Shown in pieces: positions 10,756 to 23,371 of a stretch of DNA of 64,000 nucleotides; position 1 is the first letter of the stretch, and each line of letters begins with the position of its first letter. A model generated the notes under the pieces. The model was not told the DNA's origin. It made no database searches and saw only the letters and a list, made by a program, of their open reading frames with translations. The DNA comes from Phlebotomus papatasi. Its lineage: Eukaryota; Arthropoda; Insecta; Diptera; Psychodidae. The position numbers and the translations under genes were made by a program. The DNA lies in assembly GCF_024763615.1 (NCBI RefSeq), contig NC_077224.1, forward strand, positions 53,950,712-54,014,711, in the 5' to 3' direction.

Positions 10756-12252
10756 TAGGCAAGCTTAAACTCTAAAGCGCGTATTTTAAACTGATTTGGG
10801 TAAATTTAGTATAGTTGAATAGGTCTTGAAATATATAACTAGTTTGAGTAACTTTTGATTGGGTTTGGATGTTTGAATAGATTTTGAATTAGTTATGAAC
10901 CCATAACAATTTTTTATTCGACATTTAATTTATGTAGCTCTAAAACTAATTTGAGGGATCTTTTGATTGATTTGCAAATAGGTCCAAATTATTTATAAAT
11001 CATTATCAGAAGATTTTAGGTTCGACTTCTGGCAGGATCGCTATGAAGTGTTAGGATTTGGGGAAATTTTGGGAGCGATATTATTAATATGTTCGCTCCC
11101 TTGTACTATCCATTTTATTCTCTTGTCTTTACTCAACAATCAGAATGAATTCACATTCGACCATTCGACTTAAATCTATTTTTACTTAATTTCTTTTCTT
11201 ACACTTACACCTCTCAGTAACCCTAAAAAAATTACGCAAGGGAGAAACCTTCTGTAGTTACTCAATGTGAACACGATGCTTTTTCCTAAGAATTTCATTA
11301 ATTAATTGCCATACTACGTTGGAGGTGAATAGAATCTAAGTGAAGAGTTCCAGTATTCCACAAATCATGTTATTTATGAGAATATTAATTTATAATAAGC
11401 ATTAATCTTTAACGTAGTCTTTAAGAGTTTATTGGAAATATTTCCTAAAGCAGTGAAACTTTCAAGGCTTAAAATAAGCGTATGGTTTCCCATCGTGAAA
11501 ATTGTGTGAGTTAAAAATTGTATAAATTTCCGATGCTAATTTATACAATTTCCACTCATTCCTAGAACCCACTTCACTCCGTAACTGTCTTGTTAGTTAG
11601 AAAACGTAAGACCTCGTGCTAACGAGATTCAGCATCAGTCAACAAAGCATTGGGGTACAAGATGCTGGGCAGAGAGAATATCACCATTTGAGCAGTAATA
11701 GTGGTAATCTTAGAGCTTAACTGACAATGAAATGTTCAACTCGATGGGAGTTGGGGTGCTAATGTCACACATGACAAAAGATAGATTTCTCTGGGTAAAC
11801 GATGTCTGTAGCTTCCACTTGGGAAGATGTGACTGGGCTAAGCCCCCGAAACTGTGCTCTCGTGTCAAGTGGAATTGAGCTAAAGTGTTGTTCGCGCAAA
11901 AGGATGTGCCATCAAACACTTTTCACTGATGTCGACCAAATAATTGATGCCATTAAGTGCATTAAAATAGATAAAGCTCTTATCGATCTATGTGAACTGC
12001 AGTTTAATGTTTATCAGCTACAAGCAGGAAATACATCAATTATCCCGTAGAAGATGCAAATCACCGCCACTTTTTTTATGTTTATGTTTTATCCATTTTA
12101 CAGTTAATTGATAATAATAGACACTTATAAAAATTTTAATATCTCTAAACACTAAACCTACCGACCGTTTTTGGTCGTTTTTCTGTCAAATGACAAACCG
12201 CGGTAAGGTAGGATACTCAACAAATTTGTCTTGGAAAAGAGCAAGAAATTAA
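10756..12252. other. Stretch with no recognised gene
   Basis: Short unrecognised frames only, including one of 82 codons at 11802-12050 with no known motif. Apart from the hairpin at 11071-11100 I see no structured element. Confidence 0.55.
11071..11100. other. Perfect hairpin GGGAGCGA/TCGCTCCC
   Basis: GGGAGCGA and TCGCTCCC form an 8-bp GC-rich stem around a 14-nt AT loop that is itself partly palindromic. It is isolated, with no adjacent gene, so no regulatory role can be assigned. Confidence 0.6.
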
Positions 12253-12768
12253 CCCTTTAAGGACGATTGAAACACCGTTGACACATAAAGAAAATCATTT
12301 TTCCTGACCACCTAAACTTATTTTTTTCTTATGTTTGTACATAATTGTAAAGTAGAAGGTTGAAGGAATCTAGAATATTTTTTGCAATTCTTTAGCTATT
12401 TGCTATGTAGTAAATATTTAAGCTCGAAAATTACAAATTTGTAAATTCTCAAATTCATAATTGATTTTATTTATTTTTTATACTCCTAAATTTTTTTAAG
12501 CAAAACCTTTTTGGCAATAAAAACTACAACACTCATACGTAATGTTTTTCATTAAAGCGAAAAATATTATTCATTGGTATTGTCAGAAAAATTATTTTAT
12601 TATTTTTGGGATATTTTTGTACCTATCGTTCATAGAAGCACAAAATACACTGAATCAGACTCTGTTGGACTTTCCAAGGTTAGATGTAAAACTTACCATT
12701 GATTATGTATCTTATTTTAATTTTTATTGTTGATTTTCAGTCCGTAAAAAGTGTCTCGTCGTTAAAGG
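12253..12768. mobile_element. piggyBac-like MITE, TTAA-flanked, 516 bp
   Basis: TTAA is present immediately outside both ends (12249-12252 and 12769-12772). The termini are inverted: CCCTTTAAGGACGATTG on the left, and inward from the right CCTTTAACGACGAGACAC. A TTAA target and CC-starting termini are the signature of the piggyBac superfamily. The interior is AT-rich with no transposase; the 63-codon frame at 12542 is not meaningful. Non-autonomous. Confidence 0.72.
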
Positions 12769-12772
12769 TTAA

Positions 12773-14489
12773 AATTTAAACACTGAAAAATATATTACAA
12801 GCATATTTTAAGAAATTCATAAAGCTTGATATTGACATTGTACCGTTTAAAACTGTTAATTTTAAACCTGTCAATTTGACCGGGTCTTGGTAGGTTTATT
12901 GTTAACTCCGAGCATTTCGAAAGGATTTTATTTCTCGAACTCAAAGGGACAGCAGTTTTACAATCCAATTTTGATACGGCTAGAAGCCAAATGTTTAATT
13001 CAAAAACAGATTCTACGATTTCTTTCATTTTCGAATATGTTTTAGAGGTAGTTAAGGCGCATATTTCGTCTTTGGGCACCTATGTTCGAAAACCATTTCG
13101 ATCTTGAATTTTCAAAGATCAAAGTTTAATCACTTTCGAGGGCCTATTTTTCAACTGGTTTGGCTAAATTTCGAATTTTTTGAAAGAAATTTCCAACCCG
13201 ACTGCATCGATCACAATCTTTCATGAGTGGATATACGTACCCATAAATGATTCACTTTTCTCGGATTTACTTTTTTATTTGTTCTAAAACCTACTTTTCC
13301 TAAGCGATTTCTTATTTCAGAATAACCAAATTTAACCGTTTTGGTCAAAATTGGATTTTTTGAACAAGTATTGAAATTTCAAACCCGGCTGCATTGATTT
13401 TCATCGGTAATGAATCGGTTAAGTACTTATTTTTTTGACTTTACATCCCCTATAATTAAGATCCCATAGAAACTATGTTTTTTCGGGTTTTCACAAAATT
13501 GGCCCAAGCGTTTTCAATTTGTCAATCATTTTAATCGGTAGCAAAACGGTATGTATCCACAAAGCATCCGAAAAATTAATATATGAATAGCTCTGTCTCA
13601 TGAGTTCGAGCACTCTGCAAAGATAGGACGCTTTGCCATCTCTTTTTTATTAAGTTGCAAAAAATATTGTAGAAAAATGTGCTGTTTTTTTTACCTTTTT
13701 GAACTACGTAACCCCAAAAATTACAAAAAAAAAATTTTCACTGGGAAACAAAGAAAAAAATGCGGAAAGTACTCTGATATAGGCTGTGTTTATTTCCGCG
13801 TGAGGGCGTTGATTCTTCCATGAATGGCGCTGGCAAATGTTCTAAACTCTTAATTCGAAAGCTATTAATTGAATAAATCACCATAAATTCATTAGAATTT
13901 CGTAAGCTCTAATTTTCATATTTTTTCATGAATTTCAAAACAAACATTCCTTATCTTTAAAAGCTCTAATGTTTTTTCTACGAAAAAAGAATGATTTTGC
14001 AAGAATGACTGAAAGTGAACACCTCTTAAAGTACTTGACATACTTTCGTGTGTGTGTTGATCCTGTGAACGAAACAAGGTAAATTGCTTTGATACGAAAT
14101 CAATATTCAGAGAAACGACACCAGCTGGACTTTTATGTTTCTCACCAATCCCACTCAATGTCAAGGTAACACAAGGACAATTTTGTGTGTTACTCCTCAA
14201 TTACATTCACATTTACTTCGATTTTGTTACGAGCTTTTCCAGATAAGAGGAGATTAAGATGAGGGGTGTTCTGCCGAAGGATTACATTATTTGTGTACTT
14301 GGTTGAGTTGTAGATAAAGCTCCTTCCTCCCCCACTTAAGATAAACTTTAATATGCTCAGAGTGTTATACATTCTGCTTTACTTTGGCAAAATTTATATC
14401 CTTATACTTCATGCTGTGCACAATGCTCTGCAATATACTCTGCATCCCCAAATATATAATTTTTCAGCTAGAGCAGAGATTGACTTCAG
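12773..14489. other. Stretch with no recognised gene; weak degenerate tandem
   Basis: Two loosely similar blocks at about 13140-13260 and 13330-13430 share TTTTTTGAA, AACCCG, CTGCAT and an ATCGATT/GATTTTCAT-like string, suggesting an old tandem duplication of about 190 bp. A short segment at 13596-13645 recurs elsewhere. No gene is visible. Confidence 0.45.
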
Positions 14490-14815
14490 TTTTTTTTTGG
14501 GAGACTTTTAGTATTGTTGTCGGGCTTCTGCCCTGAAAGATTCCTCTGGGAGGCCAAGGCTTATCGCGGCCAATTGCCCGGCAGCGACCCAGCTCTGTGC
14601 CCCCATCCGAATACTTCCAGGCCATGTTACCGACTGACTGACAGTGTCGCCTGTCAGCCAATCCCCCACACGGCGGGCAACAGAACTATTACCGCCAGTA
14701 AAAGGCCTTGCTTGGAGCGAGAGGCGGGAAATATGAATTTCCCGCGAACAGGGAAGGGAATCCACCAGCCGGGCTCTATTTCGCTATCAGGTGGAAAATC
14801 TCGCCTACAGTATGA
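14490..14815 (-). mobile_element. GC-rich island, possible retroposed fragment
   Basis: About 320 bp of clearly GC-richer sequence with sharp edges in AT-rich surroundings. On the minus strand it ends in a run of nine A (plus-strand T-run 14490-14498), as a retroposed copy would. Frames are open on both strands (85 codons minus, 102 plus) but show no known domain. I found no clear target-site duplication. It could be a fragment of a non-LTR retrotransposon, a processed transcript or a SINE; the sequence alone does not decide. Confidence 0.35.
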
Positions 14816-15879
14816 AAAATAATTTTATAAAATTATTGATTTTCCATAAATCACAGTGTCTCGCATAATACTGGATCAGTGCACAGAATTCTTTTGTTGC
14901 CAAAGTAAAGAAATTCCGTGTACACTTTTATTGCGTCGTACTGTATGAAGCTCTTTTTTCATAATAAATGTATCTGGTTGTGGGAAGGATGAGGTGTTAG
15001 GGGTGTAATGTTTTGTATAATCAACAAACACCCCTTTCGACACCCACAATACTTCACATTCATTGTGGGTAACCATTTAATTGAAAAGCATTTTAATTTC
15101 AAATTACAATATCACATTCTTCCCACGCCACCGAGAGCTTTCATTAATCAACCAGCCAAGCAGCCACTTCGGCGTTAAGCCCCGTAAGCTCAGCCTAAAC
15201 CACTACCCACTGTGTCACTGAGGACAGGAATGAAACCAAAATTACCATAACCATATGCCTACGTGGACGTTTCCTTTTTCGGGAGGCACATGGACTAAAT
15301 GTATGTGGTCGTATCAGTTGGTGATGTTAAACCCGAGATATACTCACATTCCAAATTCCAGGAAGGACTGCTTTTACTGGGAAACGCAGCTTCGTGCCCT
15401 AACGAAACTTTGGCGTATAAAGAGTTTAATTTCAAGCAAACGCAAGAGATTTTTCAGGATATACATATGTTCGAGTGAAAGTCCCTCTACCCTTTATGTT
15501 CACAATTTTCTTGCCCTAGTATCTCCTACAGATTGGAATTTGAGAACGAATTACAGTAATTTCTTTAATATGAGTTCAAATATACCTATGGCTTTTAACT
15601 TTTAAGAGGAGATTCTGGATTAGAGGATTTAGAATATTTTTAAAAAAAATTTGGCTCTGATTCTTTAAAAATCAATGTCTTAAATTTTAAAGCAATATCT
15701 TATGAATTATTGTAAAAGTCGATTCTTGTATTAAAATTGCAATGTTCATTAATTGAAAGTTTCCAATAATTTTCATCTTGCGAGAAGAGGACTACGAAGG
15801 AGTATATTAGTGGACATAGGAATCAGTCTGCGTTCGTTCGAGAAATGGGGAACATGGAGCTCCTTGTTCTGAGCCTTAT
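14816..15879. other. Stretch with no recognised gene
   Basis: A 116-codon frame at 15255-15605 has no recognisable motif, and composition does not distinguish it from its surroundings. Nothing else is supportable. Confidence 0.5.
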
Positions 15880-16291
15880 GCCCTAGACACACTTTTACGA
15901 CTTAGAATTTGTAGCTCGTTTGTCAAATAGAAGCCAAACAGCGTCTATGGCTAGGTTTTTTTTTCTTAATCTCTTTCTCTGTCTCTGCGAGCGTACCCTC
16001 CTCCACACTTAGTGATATACGTGCATATGTATGATCACAAAATATACAACCTGAGAAGGGATTTTCCATCGTTTTCATCCTGGAGTAGGTTGGAACCGAC
16101 GCTAAGACGGCGATGGCCGCACGGGGGGTGGATCAAAAAAGAAATAGAGAGATGATAATAAATAATAAAAAAAAAATAATAATAAGCCGAGAGACGACTT
16201 AGTGGAAAATGACGGAAATGTAGTTCAACCATTATTTCTAATATAATTACGCTAAGCCGTCTCTCGGCTAATCCTTAGGTCTGTCAAGGCC
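15880..16291. mobile_element. MITE, GCCCTAGACAC-type, copy with internal insertion
   Basis: The left end GCCCTAGACACACTTTTACG matches the family. The right part from 16184 (AAGCCGAGAGACGACTTAGT) to 16291 (CTGTCAAGGCC) is nearly identical to 3130-3245. Between them lie about 280 bp of unrelated sequence (15905-16183), including a short A/T simple repeat. This fits a copy interrupted by later insertion. Boundaries are inferred from the two family ends. Confidence 0.6.
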
Positions 16292-16405
16292 TTTAGAGAG
16301 TGAATAGAGTGAGCGTTGGTTATCGCAGGGCTCAGGACTATATTATTAATTTATCGAATAATACTCCTATACCTATTTCCGATTGATCTAAAAAGCATTT
16401 TCGTA

Positions 16406-16601
16406 GGAGGATGTGTGGCACCTTTAAAATTGGAATTTTTCTCCTATGTTTAAGTGTAATTGAGCCATATCATAATATAATTTAGCTTCTCAATCTGTTT
16501 GTGTAGCTAAATTACATAAAGATAAGGCTCAATTTTATTTAAAAATAGGTGAAAGATCCCAATTTTAAAGGTGCCCACTTTTAAAAGTGCCCCACTCCCT
16601 C
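16406..16601. mobile_element. MITE, GGGGGAAAGTGGGGCA-type, copy 2
   Basis: TA-flanked (16404-16405, 16602-16603). The left end GGAGGATGTGTGGCACC and the right end GGGGCACTTTTAAAAGTGGG (read inward) are inverted. The interior has long palindromic symmetry around TAGCTTCTCAAT and TAGCTAAATTA. It is non-coding and related to 283-466 and 61871-62085. Confidence 0.7.
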
Positions 16602-16655
16602 TACTGATTTTATTACATGTTGGAACTGACTTTAGGGCAAGATGTTTCAAGTATA

Positions 16656-18885
16656 AGGTGGGCCAGATCGAACCGCCAGTGACGTAGATACTTTTACCCG
16701 ACTGGTACAGTGTCGACAACTCAGATTTGTCAAACATTTGTAATAGAAAAATAAGAATCGAATAATGTTGCAAAGATTAATTAATTTTCTTTATAAGTGA
16801 AAATATATTTATTGTTCCTCGGCTAATGAACTTCAAATAAGTATAATATTATACATTTTGATTTAAAAAAACATCTTTTTACTAATATGACCACATTGGG
16901 TATGATATTAAAATTGCCTAGGATAAAATATCGTCCATATATGCCATTAAACTCAATCATTTCCTTAAATCGATTTTCCATTGTTAAATTTTAAAATTTA
17001 ATCTTATTTTGCAGCTAATATGTTTAAAAATTGCATTCATTGTACACTTCTTAGTCAATTTTCAATTTTATTAAGTTTTTTGAAAAATTATAGACTATAC
17101 AGAAAAAAAATTCACAGCATTCTAGGCAAGCTAGCCTTACCGGCCAATTCAATGTATGGGGTCGTGGAGCACCACATTTCTCTTTTTACATCGCATTTTA
17201 TAGTTTCCATATCGATAAAATGGTTTTTCCAACAATTTTATTACCAAAGAAAAAGTACCACTTCAGAAAAATTAAAATTTTTTTTTATAGTTTGTTTCAC
17301 TAAAATGATAGTTCCAATGAGTGTATTAGGTCCAGGCTTGTAAATAATACCTCGTTTAATGTTTCGACAGCAATATTTTCAGAAACTGTTCGAGATTCAG
17401 AGGCATGTACCTTCACATTCGAATGTAAAAATTGTACCATATGCCTTGGAACAAATCGATATTGCTTTTTTATTTGTCTTGTAACAAAAAATTAAGAACT
17501 TTAAATAATAAATGAGGCAAGCAATGGATCTTAATGAATTACAGATTCTTTTTGTGTAGCAAAAAATAAGATTAATTTTCGATTTTCCCGGAAAAAGATG
17601 GTAAAGTCTGAACTGCAGAGAGCATTTTCCCTAGCGTAACTTTCTCTTTGTGAAAAAATTATTTGATAATATTTTTATGATTTAAATTTTAAAAAATAGA
17701 CCAAGAATCAGAATATTGGGAGATAATTCCAAAGTGCGGTAAAGTGCCAAATCTTTTATAAAGAGTACAACATCATACATGAATAAACAATTGAATGGGT
17801 TTTACCACAATGAAGACTACAATGATCAAAAAAGGTCACGTTTTAATCCAGAATAGAAATTATGCGAATAACGCAATTAATTCTTAAAAATTCCGAATAT
17901 CGTAAATATTTATCTCTCAAGTATTTCAATATTCAAAAAAAAAACTCGCTAAAGGCGAGAAAATGCCAATTTTGCCTTAGTGAATTCCCCTCGTTGGCAA
18001 AATTTCATCAGGTGATGACATTTTATAGGTTTCGGGGCATGAAAATTGATTAAAAATCACAAAATACTTGTAAATGTAAAAATAATGGATAAAAATTAAG
18101 TCATATAACATCCAAAATAGTCGTAAAATTGTACTGAAAGAACCATAAGTTGAGAATTCAAATGCCACCTTAAATTTCTTTTCTGAATTGCTCTTGACAG
18201 TTCTGAAAAAAACTCATTCCTGATACATACGTAACGATGTCAATTTTAGAGGAAAATTTTAGAAAGTGTTGGAAAAAGAATAACTTAATAAAATAGCTTT
18301 TTGTTAATAAAATCAATGAAAACTAATTTTAAGATTTTTCTTGTTTTTTTTTCTTAGTTTAACACAAAACAAAAAATGTGGAAATCTTAATGGGGAAATG
18401 GATTTATGAGTCCTTAGAACCGTTGCAGAAGTCTTACGAAATTATAGAAAATTTAATTTGCTTTTTGTTTAGAATATCTGAACTCGACATTTTATATCAA
18501 TTTGGTATTCTACGTGATTTATAGAATTCTGTATCATTTTGCTTATTTTAAGTTTTTTCCAAAGAAAATACATTAGTATTGAAAGTTCTGACACATTTGT
18601 GATTTGCTCATGCAATGTATGGTCTGCCGGGTTTCGTGGAAATAATTTTTGCCCAGTGGAATTTTGTGGCAAAAAAGTATGAGAAAAACAGAAACAACAT
18701 CAAATATTAGTTTAATTGATAATAATAGTAATTTCTGTTAACAATTAAACTAATAATTTTGATATATTCCCAACATTTTATAGAAAAGTATTCGCATGAG
18801 ATTTTGGCGCGAGTCACGAACAGATGATTTTTGACATAACCTCCAAAAAGTATCTACGTCATCACCAGCCCGATCTGGCCCACCT
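16656..18885. mobile_element. 2.2-kb TA-flanked inverted-repeat element, no intact transposase
   Basis: The left terminus AGGTGGGCCAGATCG is matched inversely at the right end, and the symmetry resumes a few bases inside with TGACGTAGATACTTTT on both sides. TA flanks both ends (16654-16655, 18886-18887). The inverted region is about 40 bp. Inner frames (107 codons at 17020, 67 codons minus at 18469) show no recognised domain or DDE/D pattern. The length suits an autonomous Tc1/mariner-size element that has decayed, or a large non-autonomous one. Confidence 0.65.
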
Positions 18886-18909
18886 TATTACTTTGTTATT
18901 TGTTTTTAT

Positions 18910-19560
18910 TCATCTTGACTTTAGGGCACTTTGGAATAAATTTTAGAGCATTTTAAAAACTTGATTTTAGGCAATTATGTCATCAATTTTAAAACATTTT
19001 TTGCATAGATTTTAGGGTATTTAGGTGTTGATTTTGTATAATTTTGTAAGGAATTTTAAAGCATTTGAGACTGACAACAGCATTTAAGCATCAATTTTAG
19101 AGCATTTTCGCATGGATTGTAGAGCAAAATTTGGTGTTGAATTTAGATAATTCTAACTTTGATTTTAAAGCATTTTGGCATTGCTTAGTTTAGGTACATT
19201 TTGACATTGATTTTGACATTATTTTTGACATTTTGATATTTATTTCAAAATGCCATAATAATAGCTATACCAAAATAATTTTGATATGGATTTTATAGCA
19301 TTTTGGTACTGAATTTAGAATACTTTTTTGCAGGGATTGTAGACTGTAGAGCAAAATTTGGTGTTGAATTTAGATAATTATGGCTTTGATTTTAAAGCAT
19401 TTTGACACTGTTTAGTTTAGGTACATTTTGACATTGATTTTGACATTATTTTTGACATTTTGATATTTATTTCAAAATTCCATAATAATATCTATACCAA
19501 AATAATTTTGATATGGATTTTATAGCATTTTGGTACTGAATTTAAAAGATTTTTGTATTA
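18910..19560. repeat. Degenerate TTTTAGAGCATTTTGG-type tandem with a 227-bp duplication
   Basis: The sequence is built from loosely repeated GATTTTAAAGCATTTTG and ACATTGATTTTGACATT phrases. A block beginning AGAGCAAAATTTGGTGTTG at 19121 recurs at 19348, giving a direct duplication of about 227 bp with high identity through the phrase TGGTACTGAATTTA. Confidence 0.8.
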
Positions 19561-22409
19561 TTTTTAAACTTTTGACATTGATTTTCAGAAAAAAATCCAA
19601 ATTTTATAGAAAGATGGCACTACATCAAGAGTGATATTTACCAAAAGAAATGTCAAAATCTCAAAAAATGCAATTATAAGGTTCTCTCTAGAGTCTAGAT
19701 TCAATGCCATTTATTGCTAAAATTCGATTTTTCAAAATCACTACCAAAATGTGTTAAAGTATATGCAATAATTCGATGAATTCTCTAGCAGAAAAATATA
19801 GAAATCAGTTTCAAAAAATTGATCAAACTTTACAAGATTTTGGAACACCTGTCCCATTGAATTCAATGTCATTGTTCTTGAATTTCTCTAATTCAACATT
19901 ATTCACTGTGCGTGGACCACTGTTTTTATTATTTTTGTCCAATTTACTGATGCAACTAAAGGTGATATGCACAGAAACCAGCTAATTTAAATTTTTCGGC
20001 AATACGAAAACCTAAGCACAGAAACTAGCTTACTTACTAGCTGGGGCTTTGAGTCACAAGCAATTGATTTTACATTTCCCAAAGAAGTTCAGATTTCAGC
20101 GGAATTCCCAAAGTTGTAGTAAACATGAATAGTTCATTGCACAAAGAATAATAGGATTGCTTTTTGAAAACGTTATGTTTCCTTTTAATTTTTATTTCGT
20201 TTGCGCCCATTAATTTTTTCAATATTGTTTTAAATTTATAATATAGTGATTTTTATCTATAAAAATATGTTATAACCATTCTTTCACTTAATTCATCAAT
20301 ATTTTTGAATTCTTCTTATATTATGATTTTGCTCTATAATATTTTCTGAATACTCGTTAGTTTTTTTCAACCAATGTTAGTTTGGGAAATTCTAATGGGT
20401 TGTTATGAAAAACAAATGCACACAATCACAACTAAAATTTTGAATATGTCACAATGAAAAAAATTAAAATGAATCTAAAAATATTACGCCTCAAAATATT
20501 GAAAATTATTTAAATCTAGAGACTTATCAAGTTTTTCTCAGAGTTAGCTTTACTCTAGGGCTGTAGATAGAGGAAACCTACTGATTTACTTAACAGAGCG
20601 TAGGTTTTCTGATTAATTAATTTAAGCCTAATAAATCAGGTAGTTTGTGTGCATATCACTCTAAGGTGCTATTCTACACAGCAAACTCCATCATGAATTT
20701 ACAAGATGAATTTATATTGAGTGCTTCATTTATGCCCTTTCGGATATTAACAAAAAAGAAAAAGACAAACATAAGTTAAAGTATATGAAACTTAATTTCA
20801 TAAACTACAGTAGAACTCAACTACAAATTTATTCTTAGGAGTATCACCAGGTATAATCACCTGAATGCGTCATATTTTCGCACGGATAAGCATCTAGGGA
20901 GTGTCGTCAAAGTATGAGCTCTTTGGAATATGCCTAATTGATACACATGCTCTATATCATCTCAATTTTCTCAGTGGATTATACTGTCTCGCGTTGATGA
21001 ATGAAACTTGGGAGAGAAGAGGCCAAGTTACTTAACAACATTTTCGTATCATATATATTTTGCCGTACCGAAAAACATCACAATGAACTTGATCGACTAC
21101 CGAGTACTTTGCTGGAGGGAGTGTTCTGATGATGGCAGACACCCAGTGAAAAGAACGGTCAAATGATGATGAAAAATTGTTTGATTTATTTTTTAGATTC
21201 AGAAGGAAAACGCAATTTTTCACCATAAAACTTTCTTGTGCTCCTCCATCCATCTCGTCTGTTTTTAATTTTACCATTTTTTCATTTCACTGAGATGACG
21301 AAAAAAATTTCTTCTGCTTTGTAATATAATGGGAAGATGAGAAAAGCCCGAAAAACTCATCTTGTTCCAGCCTCTTTTGCTCTTCCAGTTCCCAGTAGAC
21401 ATTACCATTTTCATGTCATTAATTCTAATCAACTGCGGCTTTTCGCTTTTTTTCAAATCGATATTAATGCCTTATCTGTGTTTTCTGTGGAATTTCACAT
21501 TCGATTTTTTGATCCAATGAGGTTGTGTTATTTATGCTGAAAATGTTGTATCTGATGTATTCTATGATGAGGCAATGTCTTTTGAAGTTTCTCTTTGCGT
21601 AAAAGATATCAATGAGTGTTTCGGTGGGAGTTAGTAAATGCAGGATTCTCTCAAAGAAAGGTCATGTGTCTTGAAAATGGCAAAAACGGTTCGTATTTAA
21701 CTATGCACGACCTTATCATAATTACATAGTCAGTTTATCTCTTTCTAATTACAGAGAATGTAGATTCAGGAAGACAGAGGACTGTCATCTGGCCTGTTTA
21801 AGAACAATTTCATTTACTTAAATAGAAATTTATAAATGCTACGATGCTACGTTGGAATATAAAACTTATGTTCGATAAATTTTTAATTATTTGTCAAAAG
21901 AATGACTAAAATTATACTATTTTAAAAGCAAACGAAACAGAAGCAAATTTTAGTATATGAAAGCTCCGACGTCACCGTGACCATTAATTGAAGATTGTGG
22001 AAACAGCTCCCTCTTAGAGTTCGAGCATTTAAAAATGTTATGTGACGATTAGGATGAAAGATAGGAATAATGGTCATTAAATCTCTTACTCTTAATGAAG
22101 TCAAAGAAAAATCTTCTTATATTATTATTATTATTTTTGGAAAGACAGTCAAGAGAAATTGGAAGAAATAATTAAAAAAAAATGTATATACAGGTTACTT
22201 GCCTAGTGATTATTTTAACTTTTTTTAGAAAGAAAAATATATTAATCTTCAATTCTTTCGGGATGTCTTTTTTTATCTGAAGATTACAAAATGTTAAATG
22301 ATCCAACTGAAAACGCTCAAACTATTTCTCTAAGGATTGCTCAGGATCTCAGCAACTATTTAAAAATATTAAAGAAAAATATATATGGCTAGAAAATCCT
22401 GAGTGGTTC
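19561..22409. other. Stretch with no recognised gene
   Basis: Short frames only (up to 81 codons). A short ATT simple run lies near 22117-22136. No promoter, exon or element can be supported. Confidence 0.55.
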
Positions 22410-22832
22410 CGTTCAGTAATAACTTTTGGAAGAGACAAAGCCACTCCAAAGCCAAGCCAAACCTATTCGAAAACCTACTGAAAGCCTAAAGTGTAAGTTC
22501 AAGTATTCGCCGCTTTATCGCTGATTGTTCCACCATTACGAATTTCGGTATTCTTAACAGTGTAACAGTAACAGAGGTAACAGTGTGTAAATGTTTGCTG
22601 CAAAATATGAATTTTTATGTAGTATTGTGGAATTTTAACAGTCCAGAACCTTTCAATTTCAATTTTATTAAAATAAATGTCCTTTTAGCAAACTCTATTC
22701 AATTTTGTGAAATTTGTCGACTTACCTTTGAACTTCCAACGGGTTTTTTAGGTAATTGATTTACCTTAGAATCAGTACAGAAAAAACTTCAACCGGACAG
22801 AGCTCTCAAATTGGTAAGGTTATCACTGAACG
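22410..22832. mobile_element. MITE with CGTTCAGTAATAAC ends, copy 1
   Basis: The left terminus CGTTCAGTAATAACTTTTGG is mirrored by the right (inward CGTTCAGTGATAACC). The whole 423 bp aligns in reverse complement with 41752-42185. Shared strings include AAGCCAAGCCAAACCTATTC and, reversed, GTCCTTTTAGC/TCGACTTACC-like segments. No coding capacity. In both places it abuts a CCCGAAAGCC-family element. Confidence 0.75.
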
Positions 22833-22849
22833 AGAGGAATGAATCGAAA

Positions 22850-23371
22850 TCCTGAAAATCTCGAATTCTTAAAAGTGTTATATTTTACTCCTCCGATTCT
22901 AACTGCGCTTGTTATAGGCAAAGGGAAATTTTCTGTGTTATAGGAAATTATTTTACACATTGCTCTGGGTATAATTTTGTACCTTCAGGAATTTTGACCA
23001 TTCAAGATTTTGGCTTTCAGGATTTGGTTTTCGGGATTTTGACTTTCGGGATTTTGTATTTTCGGGATTTTGACTTTTCGGGATTTTGGCTTTCGGAATT
23101 TTGGCTCTCCAAATTTTGACTTTTTGGGATTTTGATCCATTCGGGATTTTTGTCTCTTCAGGATTTTGAGTTTTCGGAATCTTGCCTTTTAGAGATTTTG
23201 TTGTCCGAATTTTGGCGTTCGCGATTTTGGTTTTTTGAGATTTAGGCTTTCGGAATTTTATTGTTCATGATATTGGTATATATTCGGTATTTTGGTTTTT
23301 CTTGATTTTGATCCATTCTGGATTTTTGCGTCTTCGATATGGCTTTCGGGAATTTTGACCGGCACCGGGTC
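22850..23371. repeat. CCCGAAAGCC-family element with expanded 15-18-bp minisatellite
   Basis: Begins with a CGAATTCTTAAAAGTGT motif shared with other family members. From about 22985 it becomes a degenerate tandem of TTCGGGATTTTGACT-like units (more than 20 recognisable) and ends TTTTGACCGGCACCGGGTC. The unit count is far larger than in the copies at 25703-26324, so the internal minisatellite expands and contracts between copies. Confidence 0.8.

Noticed and set aside
11071..11100. Intrinsic transcription terminator
   Set aside because: The stem is good, but there is no gene upstream, and bacterial-type terminators are not expected in this eukaryotic sequence.
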